From: an uncultured Oscillospiraceae bacterium
Lineage (GTDB): Bacteria > Bacillota > Clostridia > Oscillospirales > Ruminococcaceae
Assembly: GCA_900547015.1 (NCBI GenBank)
Contig: URFD01000008.1
Location: 1 to 27,079, forward strand
DNA length: 27,079 nt
Direction: 5' to 3'
The translations under genes and the position numbers were made by a program. The stretch's first letter is position 1, and the number at the start of each line of letters is the position of its first letter. Under the pieces are notes generated by a model that ran no database searches, was not told where the DNA came from, and worked only from the letters and a program-made list of their open reading frames with translations. Positions 14,923 through 23,751 of the stretch are shown piece by piece.

Positions 14923-16260
14923 ATGATGCCAAAGATGACGGCAAGGCAGGCGGCTGTACAGGCGCTGGTGCAAGTAAATGAAGAAGGCGGCTACTCCAAT
15001 CTGGTGCTCCATGAGATGCTCAAGAAAAGTGGGCTGACACCGGAGGATACAGCCTTTGCCAGCAGACTGTTTTATGGGACGCTGGAACGAAAGATCACGC
15101 TGGACCATATCATTGGAGCCTACTCCAAAAAGCCGGTCAGCCGACTGACGCCGGCAGTGGCAGAAATCCTGCGCACTGCACTTTACCAGATGGTGTATAT
15201 GGACAGTGTTCCGGATTCTGCCGCAGTTGATGAGGCGGTCAAGCTGACCCGGCAGTGTCGGGTTTCCAGCGCGTCCGGCTTTGTCAATGCGGTGCTTCGC
15301 AGCTTTGCAAGGGATGAAAAGAAGCTCCCTCCGGTCAAGGGCAACCGTCTGAAAAAGCTGGAGGTGCGCTATTCCTGCCCGCAGTGGGTGATTCGGGAGC
15401 TGTTGGAGCAGTACGGAGAAGACTCTGCACTTTCCATGCTGGAACATTCGCTGGACCGTCCGCCGCTGTATGTTCGGGTCAACACCACAAAGGTGACGGC
15501 AGACCAGTGCATCCAATCCTTGGAGCAGGAAGGAGTCAGCGCAAGGAAAGACTCCCTTCTGCCGGACTGCTTGATTCTGGAAGGGACCTCCTCGATTGAG
15601 CGGCTGAAAGCTTTTGAACAGGGTTTGTTCCATGTACAGGATAAATCCTCCCAGATGTGTGCATGGACGCTCTCTCCGAAGCCGGGAGAACGGGTGCTGG
15701 ATGTTTGTTCCGCACCGGGCTCTAAATCCTTTACGGCAGCTGAGCTGATGGACAATCAGGGAGAAATCATCAGCTGCGATATTTTTGAAGAAAAAATCCG
15801 AAAAATTTCAGACGGTGCGGCCCGTCTGGATTTGAGCTGTATCCATCCCCAGATGCAGGACGGAACGGTTTATGACCCACAGCTGGGTCTGTTTGACAGG
15901 GTACTGTGTGATGCGCCCTGCTCGGGCTTGGGCATCATCAGCCGCAAGCCGGAAATCAAATACAAGCGGATGCAGGATTTGCAACAGCTGCCCGAGATTC
16001 AGGCGAAGATTCTGGATACGGCGTCCCGTTATGTTAAGGTTGGGGGTACGCTGGTCTATTCGACCTGTACCCTGCTGCCGCAGGAGAACGATGCAGTCGT
16101 TGAGAAATTTTTGCAGGAGCACGGCGAGTTCGAGCCTCTTGTCCTGCCGGAGCAGGTGCGCGCAGTGGGGCTTGCGGACGACGCGTGGAAGGTGACGCTG
16201 CTGCCGCAGATGGCAGACACAGACGGGTTCTTTATTTCGTGCATGAAGAGGGTGCGGTAA
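14923..16260 (+). CDS. rsmB: 16S rRNA (cytosine-967-C5) methyltransferase
   Basis: This 445-residue enzyme methylates C967 of 16S rRNA. A NusB-like RNA-binding domain occupies about residues 5-140 (TARQAAVQALVQV, then FASRLFYGTLERKITLDHII). The SAM motif is VLDVCSAPGSKSFTAAELM. The two catalytic cysteines are C333 in DAPCSGLG and C382 in YSTCTLLPQEND. The ATG at 14923 has AAAGGA six bases upstream; a TTG at 14917 overlaps that site. The next gene begins at the base after the stop codon. Confidence 0.96.
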   Translation: MMPKMTARQAAVQALVQVNEEGGYSNLVLHEMLKKSGLTPEDTAFASRLFYGTLERKITLDHIIGAYSKKPVSRLTPAVAEILRTALYQMVYMDSVPDSAAVDEAVKLTRQCRVSSASGFVNAVLRSFARDEKKLPPVKGNRLKKLEVRYSCPQWVIRELLEQYGEDSALSMLEHSLDRPPLYVRVNTTKVTADQCIQSLEQEGVSARKDSLLPDCLILEGTSSIERLKAFEQGLFHVQDKSSQMCAWTLSPKPGERVLDVCSAPGSKSFTAAELMDNQGEIISCDIFEEKIRKISDGAARLDLSCIHPQMQDGTVYDPQLGLFDRVLCDAPCSGLGIISRKPEIKYKRMQDLQQLPEIQAKILDTASRYVKVGGTLVYSTCTLLPQENDAVVEKFLQEHGEFEPLVLPEQVRAVGLADDAWKVTLLPQMADTDGFFISCMKRVR

Positions 16261-17346
16261 ATGAGTTTGGAGCAACAGTTTGACTGGCAGAATAAAATAG
16301 ACATCAAGTCGTTGGAGCTCGGGGAATTGGAGGAGCATCTGGCTGCGATGGGCCAGCCTAAATTCCGCAGCAAGCAGATTTATTCTTGGCTGCACGAAAA
16401 GCGGGTGGATTCCTTTGACCAGATGAGCAACCTTCCGGCGGCGCTCAGGGAACAGCTGGAGCAGCGGTACTACATAAACCGTCTGTCGATTATCAAAAAG
16501 CTCGTTTCCAAGCTGGACGGAACCCAGAAGTATCTGCTGCGGCTGAAGGACAACAACTGCGTTGAGGCGGTTTTGATGAAGTATAAGTATGGAAATTCCA
16601 TCTGCATCTCCACGCAGGTGGGCTGTCGGATGGGCTGCAAATTCTGTGCGTCCACCCTGGCAGGTCTGGTGCGCTCGCTGGATTCCTCCGAGATGCTGGA
16701 CGAAATCTATACCGTCACCCGAGACAGCGGCCAAAGGGTCAGCAATGTGGTGCTGATGGGAATTGGAGAGCCGCTGGACAACTACGAAAATGTGATGCGG
16801 TTCCTGCGCATCCTTTCCTCCGAGCAGGGGTACAACCTGAGCCTGCGTCATCTGTCCCTGTCCACCTGCGGACTGGTGGACCGAATCTATGAGCTGGCGC
16901 AGGAAAAATGCGGACTGACCCTGTCCATCTCACTGCACGCTCCCAACGATGCGATTCGCAGTCAGACCATGCCAATCAACAAACGCTATCCAATCGACGA
17001 GCTTCTCAAGGCCTGCCGCTATTATTTCCAGCAGACCGGCAGAAGAATCTCCTTTGAATATGCCCTGATTGAAGGGGTCAATGATGAGATCAGCCATGCT
17101 AATGAGCTGGCAGACCGACTCAAGGGAATGTCGGCTCATGTCAACCTGATTCCGGTCAATCCTGTTAAGGAGCGCGGATTTAAGAGAGGTTCCCGCCAGC
17201 GCATCGAAGCGTTTCAGAAGGCGCTGAAAGCCAGAGGAGTGAATGCAACGGTCAGACGAGAGCTGGGCGCAGACATCAATGCGGCTTGCGGACAGCTCAG
17301 AAGGGAGTATGACCAGCAGAGAGCACAAGGGGAGGAAGAATCGTGA
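16261..17346 (+). CDS. rlmN: dual-specificity 23S rRNA / tRNA adenine-C2 methyltransferase (radical SAM)
   Basis: This 361-residue radical-SAM enzyme makes m2A in 23S rRNA (A2503) and in tRNAs. The cluster motif CxxxCxxC is C122, C126, C129 (GCRMGCKFCAST). The methyl-carrying C-terminal cysteine is C343 in INAACGQLR. GIGEPLDNYENV and LSISLHAPND are typical. The ATG directly follows the rsmB stop and uses a GAGGGTG in rsmB's last codons. It overlaps the phosphatase gene by four bases (GTGA). Confidence 0.96.
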   Translation: MSLEQQFDWQNKIDIKSLELGELEEHLAAMGQPKFRSKQIYSWLHEKRVDSFDQMSNLPAALREQLEQRYYINRLSIIKKLVSKLDGTQKYLLRLKDNNCVEAVLMKYKYGNSICISTQVGCRMGCKFCASTLAGLVRSLDSSEMLDEIYTVTRDSGQRVSNVVLMGIGEPLDNYENVMRFLRILSSEQGYNLSLRHLSLSTCGLVDRIYELAQEKCGLTLSISLHAPNDAIRSQTMPINKRYPIDELLKACRYYFQQTGRRISFEYALIEGVNDEISHANELADRLKGMSAHVNLIPVNPVKERGFKRGSRQRIEAFQKALKARGVNATVRRELGADINAACGQLRREYDQQRAQGEEES

Positions 17347-18077
17347 TTAAGTTTATGGGCGCGACCGATACCGGCAGGATGAGGCAGCAGAATCAGGATG
17401 CCTTTATCTGCCGCCGGGTCGGGGAGAACGCCGGATATGCCATTGTATGCGATGGCATGGGCGGAGAACAGGCGGGAGATGTCGCCAGCACGACAGCCTG
17501 CCAGCTCATCGAAAAATTTTTCCACCGTGATATTAACGAAACAATGAGCGAAGCTGCTGCCAAGGCGGTCATCTTTTCCGCAATCAGCGCCGCCAACGCC
17601 AAGGTCTATTCGATGGCGAAGGAAAATCCCGACTACCACGGGATGGGCACAACGCTGGTATTGGCAGTGGTGGTCGGGGAATGTATGCACATCGTCAATA
17701 TCGGGGACAGCCGCATCTATATGGTGGAAAAAAAGACAGCCAAGCAGCTGACCCGCGACCACACACTGGTTCAGAACATGGTGGACCGAGGAGAAATCAG
17801 CAAGGAAGAAGCGGTCCATCATCCCAAAAAGCACTATATCACCCGCGCCATCGGGGTGGGGGATACCTTGGATATCGACTACCAGATGTATGAACTGAAA
17901 AAGGAGAGCGTGGTGCTGCTGTGTACCGATGGGCTTTCCAATTACCTGACGCTGGAAAAGCTGCCGGAGATGCTCAAGCACTGCATCCAGAACGGCGGCA
18001 TCCAGGAGCTGATCGACTATGCCAACGACAAGGGCGGGTCAGATAACATTACAGCGGTTGTGCTGTACCGGAAGTAA
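17343..18077 (+). CDS. PP2C-family serine/threonine phosphatase (Stp/PrpC)
   Basis: This 244-residue Mn/Mg-dependent phosphatase reverses phosphorylation by the neighbouring PASTA kinase. Metal-binding motifs are intact: GRMRQQNQDAF, VCDGMGGEQAGDVAS, GMGTTLVLAVV, NIGDSRIYM, CTDGLSNYL and GGSDNITAVVL. It starts with GTG at 17343 after GGGGAGGAAGAATC, in a GTGA overlap with the rlmN stop. It is known as stp or prpC in other Firmicutes. It is cytoplasmic, with no membrane segment. Confidence 0.95.
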   Translation: MIKFMGATDTGRMRQQNQDAFICRRVGENAGYAIVCDGMGGEQAGDVASTTACQLIEKFFHRDINETMSEAAAKAVIFSAISAANAKVYSMAKENPDYHGMGTTLVLAVVVGECMHIVNIGDSRIYMVEKKTAKQLTRDHTLVQNMVDRGEISKEEAVHHPKKHYITRAIGVGDTLDIDYQMYELKKESVVLLCTDGLSNYLTLEKLPEMLKHCIQNGGIQELIDYANDKGGSDNITAVVLYRK

Positions 18078-18121
18078 TGCCCGCGCTGCTGTGGGCGTAG
18101 CATTGCAGGAGGCAATTTTAC

Positions 18122-20302
18122 ATGGATAAATACATTGGCAGAAAACTGGACGGACGCTATGAGATCCGCGAGCTCATCGGGGTGGGCGGCATGGCGAATG
18201 TCTATAAGGCATTCGATGTGCTGGAAAACCGCATCGTGGCAGTGAAGATCCTTCGGGAAGAATATATGGACAACGATGAGTTTATGCGCCGGTTCCGCAA
18301 CGAATCCCGTGCAATCTCACTGCTGGACCACCCAAACATCGTCAAGGTGTATGATGTCATCTTCTCCAACCGCATCCAGTCTATCGTCATGGAATATATC
18401 GATGGCATCACCCTCAAGGAATATATCGAGCAGGAGCACGTCCTGCGCTGGAAAGAGGCAGTCTACTTTACGGTGCAGATTCTCAAGGCCCTTCAGCACG
18501 CCCATGACAAGGGCATTGTCCATCGGGACATCAAGCCGCATAACATCATGCTGCTCTCCAACGGACAGATTAAAATTACCGATTTCGGCATTGCCCGCTT
18601 TTCGCGCTCCAACACCAAGACCATCACCGACAAGGCCATCGGCTCGGTCCACTATATCAGTCCGGAGCAGGCAAGCGGCGCCTTTACCGATGCCCGCAGC
18701 GACCTTTATTCGCTGGGTGTTCTCATGTTTGAGATGCTCACCGGCAAGCTGCCGTTCGAGGCAGATTCCTTAGTCTCGGTTGCCATCAAGCAGATTCAGA
18801 GTCAGCCGACCCTGCCGCGCTCCATCAATCCTGATATTCCGGAGGGACTTCAGGATATTGTGATGCGAGCCATGCAGAAGGATGCCGCCAAGCGGTACCA
18901 ATCTGCCGCAGAGATGCTGCACGATATCGAAGAATTCAAGAAGAACCCATCGATTGTGTTCTCTTATCAATATGAACAGCCGCCGCAGGTGCATATCCAA
19001 AATGAGCTGCGGCATCGTCAGGAGGAAAAAGTGATGCCAAAATCACCCCATCGCTCCGCTCACGAAGCGCCGGCTTCCCATACCGCCTCCTCCCGCTCGA
19101 AGAAAAAGCGGACAGAGGATGCGGACGAATACGAAAGAAAGCCGCTGCCGGTGGTTCCGGTGATGGCGGGAATCGCCTTTGCCTTCCTGCTGGCGGCAGG
19201 TGCTTTTATCGGAATGTTGTTTGTGGTCAACAAACCCTTCGAGCAGGTGGCAAATGTCAAGGTCCCGGACCTGATTGGCATGAACTACGAGAGCATCAAG
19301 ACCAAATATTCCAGCGAATTTAAAATCGAGGTGGAGGAAAAAGCACCGAGCGGACTGTACGAGTCAGGGAAAATCTATGACCAGACCCCCGACCCCGGAA
19401 AAACCGTCAAGGAAAATTCCACCATTAAAATTAAGGTCAGCACCGGCAAGCAGGTCATAGTCCTCGACGATTATGTGGGCAAGGATTCGACCGAGGTGTT
19501 CCGGGAGCTGAGCAAGAAGAACATCACATGGACCGAGACCGAGACCTACTCCAACGAGTATGCGGCAGGTCTGGTCGTCAAAACCGCACCGGAGGCAGGA
19601 CAGGAGGTCACCGAGGGTGACGAGGTGAGCGTCTATGTCAGCCTAGGTTCTCAGGAGCAGAACCAGACGGTGCCGCTGCTGGTGGGCATGAACTTCCACG
19701 AGGCCAAAACCCTGCTCTCGACCAAGCGTCTGCGAATCGAGTGCATCGAGGAGGTCGAGCCGGAAACAGACAGCAGAGGAAATCCGCTTCCGGGTCAGGA
19801 AGCAGCAGGAACCATTCTGGAACAGAGCCCGAATGAGGATGGACTGGTGCCTGCGGGAACGGTTGTACAGGTTAAGGTCATGGGCGGCGACGGATGGGAG
19901 GACCCCAACAAGCCAAAACAGATTAAGATTACCTTCGACCTGCCGGAGGGAAGCGGCAAGGTTCATGTACAGACCTTCGTGGATGGCAAGGAGACCGGCT
20001 ACGGAGACCCGAACCTTTCCAAGCAGACCACATGGACAACCAAGCCGAGCGGCCGCGGAGATGCCAAGGTGGAAATCTATATCGACAGCGAGCTGTACCG
20101 CAGCTATGATGTCAACTTTGATAACGGGACACAGGTAGAAACGACCGATATGCAGGCGCTGGCAGAGTATCTGGAGCGCAAGGGCAGTCAGCTGGATTCT
20201 AACGATGATGACGACGACGATGACGACGACCTTCCGGAGCCGTCAGACAGCGATTCCGGCGGACGCAAGGTCATCAAGAAAGGCACAAGCAGAAATGATT
20301 AG
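18122..20302 (+). CDS. prkC: PASTA-domain serine/threonine protein kinase (PrkC/Stk)
   Basis: This 726-residue membrane kinase senses muropeptides or lipid II and controls growth, division and spore germination in relatives. The kinase domain (about 12-275) has a glycine loop GVGGMANVYKA (20-30), K42, catalytic D136 in HRDIKPHN and DFG at 154-156. A charged linker with RSKKKR follows. One membrane segment lies near 345-370. Three extracellular PASTA repeats begin near VKVPDLIGMNY, VIVLDDYVGKD and QTVPLLVGMNF. After these come a beta-rich segment and an acidic tail with nine consecutive Asp near residues 697-705. The ATG has GGAGG nine bases upstream. It follows the phosphatase by 44 bases and ends at a terminator. 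Confidence 0.96.
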   Translation: MDKYIGRKLDGRYEIRELIGVGGMANVYKAFDVLENRIVAVKILREEYMDNDEFMRRFRNESRAISLLDHPNIVKVYDVIFSNRIQSIVMEYIDGITLKEYIEQEHVLRWKEAVYFTVQILKALQHAHDKGIVHRDIKPHNIMLLSNGQIKITDFGIARFSRSNTKTITDKAIGSVHYISPEQASGAFTDARSDLYSLGVLMFEMLTGKLPFEADSLVSVAIKQIQSQPTLPRSINPDIPEGLQDIVMRAMQKDAAKRYQSAAEMLHDIEEFKKNPSIVFSYQYEQPPQVHIQNELRHRQEEKVMPKSPHRSAHEAPASHTASSRSKKKRTEDADEYERKPLPVVPVMAGIAFAFLLAAGAFIGMLFVVNKPFEQVANVKVPDLIGMNYESIKTKYSSEFKIEVEEKAPSGLYESGKIYDQTPDPGKTVKENSTIKIKVSTGKQVIVLDDYVGKDSTEVFRELSKKNITWTETETYSNEYAAGLVVKTAPEAGQEVTEGDEVSVYVSLGSQEQNQTVPLLVGMNFHEAKTLLSTKRLRIECIEEVEPETDSRGNPLPGQEAAGTILEQSPNEDGLVPAGTVVQVKVMGGDGWEDPNKPKQIKITFDLPEGSGKVHVQTFVDGKETGYGDPNLSKQTTWTTKPSGRGDAKVEIYIDSELYRSYDVNFDNGTQVETTDMQALAEYLERKGSQLDSNDDDDDDDDDLPEPSDSDSGGRKVIKKGTSRND

Positions 20303-20314
20303 CAGCCTGTAAAC

Positions 20315-20356
20315 AAACAGCCTTCCGGCTCCTTTGGGGGCTTGAAGGCTGTTTTG
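20315..20356 (+). terminator. terminator after prkC
   Basis: An 11-bp stem AAACAGCCTTC (20315-20325) pairs with 20344-20354. The loop can pair partly inside. The right arm ends in TTTT before GCAG, so the U-tract is short. It lies 12 bases after the kinase stop. Confidence 0.75.
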
Positions 20357-20375
20357 CAGTCATTTCAAAAAAAGC

Positions 20376-20408
20376 ACTCTCGCAATTTGGACGAGAGTTT
20401 GTTATAAT
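20376..20408 (+). promoter_or_regulatory. extended -10 promoter with overlapping inverted repeat
   Basis: TGTTATAAT (20400-20408) is a perfect extended -10 element; no good -35 is seen. Just upstream, ACTCTCG (20376-20382) and CGAGAGT (20392-20398) form a perfect 7-bp inverted repeat across the -35 region. This would suit an operator, or a small second terminator followed by TTTGTT. Transcription would start about 45 bases before the acetyltransferase gene. Confidence 0.55.
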
Positions 20409-20453
20409 AAAAGAAACGACAGCTTTTTAGAGCGCGGAAGGAGAAGGGATATC

Positions 20454-20960
20454 GTGCTGATACAGGGGAATTTGCAGATTTCTCCATTGGAAGAACAGGA
20501 CATGAAAACGCTGGCGGCGTGGGAGACGCAGGAGTTCCGCGGAGAATTTGAGGAATATCAGATGGCCTCTCCGGAGAATCTTCGCAGACAGCTCAATCAG
20601 GATGGGCTGTGCAGCGAGAGCTTCCAGATGCTGATGATTCGGGTTGATGAGCTTCCGGTCGGACTGCTGTATCTGAATTTTGTCCGGATGGGCTTGGTGC
20701 GTCTGGGGCTGGTGCTGGACCCGGGAGCAAGAGGACAGCATCTGGGTTCGCGGGTGCTGGAGCTGACCCGGGATTATCTGCTGGACAATTATCCGGTGGT
20801 CCGAATCGAGGCAGATACCGATGTGGAAAATGTTGCGGCACAGAAGGCACTGGAGCGCTGTGGATTTTCTGCGGAAGGGGTGCTACGGAAGTACCGTTTC
20901 CATCACGGACGCTACCACGACAGCTACCTTTACAGTTATTTGAGAGACGAAAAATTTTAA
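20454..20960 (+). CDS. GNAT-family N-acetyltransferase (RimJ/RimL-like)
   Basis: This 168-residue protein has the GNAT acetyl-CoA fold. The acetyl-CoA loop appears as DPGARGQHLGSRVLEL near residues 89-104, and the C-terminal signature as NVAAQKALERCGFSAEGVLRKY, as in RimJ/RimL-type acetyltransferases. It starts with GTG at 20454; AAGGAG lies ten bases upstream. An extended -10 promoter and the terminator after prkC make it the start of a new unit. The rsgA start lies 17 bases further on. GNAT genes are not a usual member at this place. The substrate (protein, small molecule or drug) is unknown. Confidence 0.85.
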   Translation: MLIQGNLQISPLEEQDMKTLAAWETQEFRGEFEEYQMASPENLRRQLNQDGLCSESFQMLMIRVDELPVGLLYLNFVRMGLVRLGLVLDPGARGQHLGSRVLELTRDYLLDNYPVVRIEADTDVENVAAQKALERCGFSAEGVLRKYRFHHGRYHDSYLYSYLRDEKF

Positions 20961-20977
20961 CAGGGGTGAGAAAAGGT

Positions 20978-21883
20978 TTGACAGAACAGAATATTAGGGG
21001 TAGGATTATCAAATCGCTGGGCGGCTTTTACTATGTCGCCGACAGCGAGCATCCGGAAAATGTAATCGAATGCAGAGCGCGCGGAGCGTTCCGACAGCAA
21101 AACATCAAGCCATGCGTGGGAGACTGGGCAGAGGTGGAGATGACCGCACAGGGCAAGGGATATGTGGTGGAAATCCAGCCGCGGAAAAACAGTCTGGTTC
21201 GTCCACCGCTGGCAAATCTGGACCAGCTGGTGCTGGTGGTATCGATTGCAGACCCTGCGCCCAATGCCTTTGTTCTGGACAAGCTGATTGCGATTGCGGA
21301 ATATCAGCAGATTGAGCCGGTCATCGTTATCACCAAGTGCGATTTGGCTGACCCCGAACCCTTCGCAGAGATTTACCGCAAGGCAGGCTTTGCAGTGTAC
21401 GAAACGGAAAGTCTGGAGCATCGGGGCATCGAAGCGGTCATGGAGATGCTGCGCGACAAGACCAGCGCCTTCTGCGGAAACTCCGGCGCGGGAAAATCTA
21501 CCCTGCTCAATGCAATCGACCCGCGGCTGAGTCTGGATACGGGGGACATCAGCCAGAAGCTGGGACGAGGTCGTCACACCACCCGCCATGTCGAGCTGTT
21601 TGAGCTTCCCAGCGGAGGATTTGTAGCGGACACGCCGGGATTTTCGGCGGTCGATTTGGAAAAGTTTCAGGTCATCCTCAAGGATGAGCTGGCAGGCTGT
21701 TTTCGGGAGATGCGCCCCTACGAGGGAAAGTGCCGGTTCCGGGGCTGCTCCCACACCAAGGAGGCAGGATGCGCTGTTTTGGAGGCGGTCAAGAATGGGG
21801 AAATTTCCCAGAGCCGCCACCAGAGCTATGTGAATTTATATGAGCTGGCGAAAAATATCAAGGAATGGGAAATCGGGCGGTAA
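20978..21883 (+). CDS. rsgA: ribosome small subunit assembly GTPase RsgA
   Basis: This 301-residue circularly permuted GTPase checks late 30S assembly. An N-terminal OB-fold domain (about 5-70) precedes the permuted G-motifs: TKCD (G4), then GNSGAGKST near 167 (G1), then DTPGF (G3). The C-terminal zinc site is C252, C257, H259 and C265 (CRFRGCSH...GC). The TTG at 20978 is preferred because AGGGGTGAG lies eight bases upstream; a GTG at 20966 falls inside that site. It is usually near the PASTA kinase in Firmicutes, as here. rpe, which often follows, is absent. Confidence 0.94.
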   Translation: MTEQNIRGRIIKSLGGFYYVADSEHPENVIECRARGAFRQQNIKPCVGDWAEVEMTAQGKGYVVEIQPRKNSLVRPPLANLDQLVLVVSIADPAPNAFVLDKLIAIAEYQQIEPVIVITKCDLADPEPFAEIYRKAGFAVYETESLEHRGIEAVMEMLRDKTSAFCGNSGAGKSTLLNAIDPRLSLDTGDISQKLGRGRHTTRHVELFELPSGGFVADTPGFSAVDLEKFQVILKDELAGCFREMRPYEGKCRFRGCSHTKEAGCAVLEAVKNGEISQSRHQSYVNLYELAKNIKEWEIGR

Positions 21884-21905
21884 CAGGCCGGAAGGAGGAA
21901 ATCCT

Positions 21906-22541
21906 ATGAAACGCTGCGTGATTTTTGGCGGCGGCGAGATTGCAGATTTGGACTATGTCCGCCGGCAGCTGCGGCAGGATGACGGAATCATCTGTGCAGA
22001 CCGCGGCTATGTCTACTGTCAGGAGCTTGCCTGCTGTCCGGATTTGGTGCTGGGAGACTTTGATTCCTACTTCGGCGAGCTGCCCGCAGACTGTGAGGTT
22101 CTGCACTATCCGGTGGAGAAGGACGACACCGACACCATGATTGCCATTAAGGAGTCGATTCGCAGAGGATATGACGAAATCCTGATGCTGGGGATGCTCG
22201 GCGGCAGGCTGGATCACACGATTGCCAATATCCAGTCGTTGGTCTATGCGGCAGAGCATGGCCTTAGAGCCCAGATTTTGGACAAGGGCTGCCGCATCAC
22301 GGTGATTCGCGACGGTCAAAGTGTGGTGGTTCCCTGTGAGGAGGGATACCATTTTTCGGTATTCAGCCACACCGACCGCGCCTGCGGGGTCAGCATCCGC
22401 CATGCCAAGTACGAGCTGGAAGGGGCGGACATCACCAACGGGTTTCCCATCGGAGTCAGCAATCACTTCCTTCCGGGAGAGGATGCCCAAATCAGCGTCC
22501 GGGAAGGAACGCTGGTCATTATTGCCAACCAAGGAGAATAA
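21906..22541 (+). CDS. thiN: thiamine pyrophosphokinase
   Basis: This 211-residue enzyme transfers pyrophosphate from ATP to thiamine to give the cofactor thiamine diphosphate. Motifs seen are CADRGYVYC, LVLGDFDS, EKDDTDTM (catalytic acidic cluster) and LGGRLDHTIANIQS, then the C-terminal ITNGFPIGVSNHF. The ATG at 21906 follows AAGGAGG by seven bases. The longer frame, starting inside rsgA, is not used. It is the last gene before spoVM. Confidence 0.94.
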   Translation: MKRCVIFGGGEIADLDYVRRQLRQDDGIICADRGYVYCQELACCPDLVLGDFDSYFGELPADCEVLHYPVEKDDTDTMIAIKESIRRGYDEILMLGMLGGRLDHTIANIQSLVYAAEHGLRAQILDKGCRITVIRDGQSVVVPCEEGYHFSVFSHTDRACGVSIRHAKYELEGADITNGFPIGVSNHFLPGEDAQISVREGTLVIIANQGE

Positions 22542-22543
22542 AT

Positions 22544-22572
22544 CACAAATCCAGGCTGCCTGACATAGAATA
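22544..22572 (+). promoter_or_regulatory. possible mother-cell sigma (SigK/SigE-like) promoter before spoVM
   Basis: CATAGAATA (22564-22572) fits the CATAnnnTA -10 pattern of the sporulation sigma factors SigK and, nearly, SigE. CACA (22544-22547) lies 16 bases upstream, as the -35 mACm of SigK. A start near 22580 would leave the spoVM ribosome binding site intact. The patterns are short, so chance agreement is possible; SpoVM is mother-cell expressed in Bacillus, which fits. Confidence 0.35.
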
Positions 22573-22614
22573 CAGCAAAAGCCGAGTGCTTGACTGATAA
22601 AGGAGGCAGCTGAT

Positions 22615-22704
22615 ATGAAAGTAGTCGTAATCAAAAGTCCCAAGTTTTTGTCCGGGATTCTTCGGATGATTTTTAAAATCCACAAAGAGGATGCCGGGTG
22701 CTGA
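22615..22704 (+). CDS. spoVM: stage V sporulation protein SpoVM
   Basis: This 29-residue amphipathic peptide marks the convex forespore membrane and anchors the coat ATPase SpoIVA during sporulation. The sequence (start MKVVVIKSPKFLSGILRMIF, then a basic-acidic tail ending EDAGC) aligns closely with Bacillus SpoVM. The critical P9 before KFL is conserved. A strong AAAGGAGG (22599-22606) lies eight bases before the ATG. In Bacillus it is also found after thiN, so the position supports the call. It is about three residues longer than the 26-residue Bacillus form. Gene finders with a length limit would miss it. Confidence 0.93.
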   Translation: MKVVVIKSPKFLSGILRMIFKIHKEDAGC

Positions 22705-22785
22705 TGCAGCTTGGCAGGATGAGGACAAAAGCAGGGAAGGGTCGTTTGCTCTGGGAAAAGAGGAGCAGGAAAGGAAGCAACCATC

Positions 22786-23736
22786 ATGAATTGGACAGAA
22801 GTAAAAATTTATACCACAAGCGAAGGAATCGAGCCACTGACCGGAAATCTGCTCAGTCTGGGCATTCAGGGCTTTATGATAGAGGATGCACAGGACTTTG
22901 ACGAATTTCTGCACGACACCACACCGCACTGGGATTACATCGACCAAGAGGTGATGCAGAAGATGAAGGACTGCGAAACCAGCGTGACCCTCTATGTTGC
23001 GGATAATCCGCAGGGCATGGAGGAGCTGGCAGGTGCGCGCGAAATTCTGGCCCGCATGAAGTCGGAGGACACGCAGGGACAGTATGGCCGTCTGGAAATG
23101 GAAATGAAAAATGTCAACGAAGAGGACTGGTCCACGGCATGGAAAAAATATTATCATCCGGTTCGGGTAGGCGAGCATCTGGTCGTCTGCCCATCCTGGG
23201 AGGATTATGAAAAACAGCCGGAGGATGTTGTCCTGACCCTCAACCCGGGAATGGCATTTGGTACCGGAACCCACGACACAACCAGACTGTGCATGGAGCT
23301 GCTGGAGCAGTACATCACTCCGGCAGACCATGTGCTGGATGTCGGCTGTGGAAGCGGAATCCTTGCCATCACAGCGGCTCTGCTGGGCGCGCAGGAAATC
23401 AAGGGCTGTGATATTGACGAGGTCGCAGTCAAGGTAGCGGGAGAAAACGCACAGCTCAACGGCGTTTCCAACCGAATCGCCTTCCATCGGGGAGACCTCA
23501 CCAGTCAGGTAGAGGGCAGCTTCCAGCTGATTTGTGCCAACATCGTTGCAGATGTTATCATCCGTCTGAGCGAGGATGTCGGAAAATATCTGGCAGAAGG
23601 TGGTACCTTCATTACCTCGGGCATCATCGATACCCGGGAACAGGATGTGCTGGACGCTTTGGAGAAAAACGGCTTTGAGGTCATCGAGCGCCGCAGCTCC
23701 AGCGGATGGGTCGCACTGGCTTGCCGCGCGAAATAG
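22786..23736 (+). CDS. prmA: ribosomal protein L11 methyltransferase
   Basis: This 316-residue enzyme trimethylates lysines and the N-terminus of ribosomal protein L11. An N-terminal ferredoxin-like substrate domain starts MNWTEVKIYTTSEGIEP. The catalytic domain shows NPGMAFGTGTHDTTRLC, the SAM motif VLDVGCGSGILAITA and CANIVADVI. The ATG at 22786 follows AGGAAAGGAAG. It is 15 bases ahead of rsmE, the usual partner. Confidence 0.96.
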   Translation: MNWTEVKIYTTSEGIEPLTGNLLSLGIQGFMIEDAQDFDEFLHDTTPHWDYIDQEVMQKMKDCETSVTLYVADNPQGMEELAGAREILARMKSEDTQGQYGRLEMEMKNVNEEDWSTAWKKYYHPVRVGEHLVVCPSWEDYEKQPEDVVLTLNPGMAFGTGTHDTTRLCMELLEQYITPADHVLDVGCGSGILAITAALLGAQEIKGCDIDEVAVKVAGENAQLNGVSNRIAFHRGDLTSQVEGSFQLICANIVADVIIRLSEDVGKYLAEGGTFITSGIIDTREQDVLDALEKNGFEVIERRSSSGWVALACRAK

Positions 23737-23751
23737 GCAGGGAGGAAGAGT

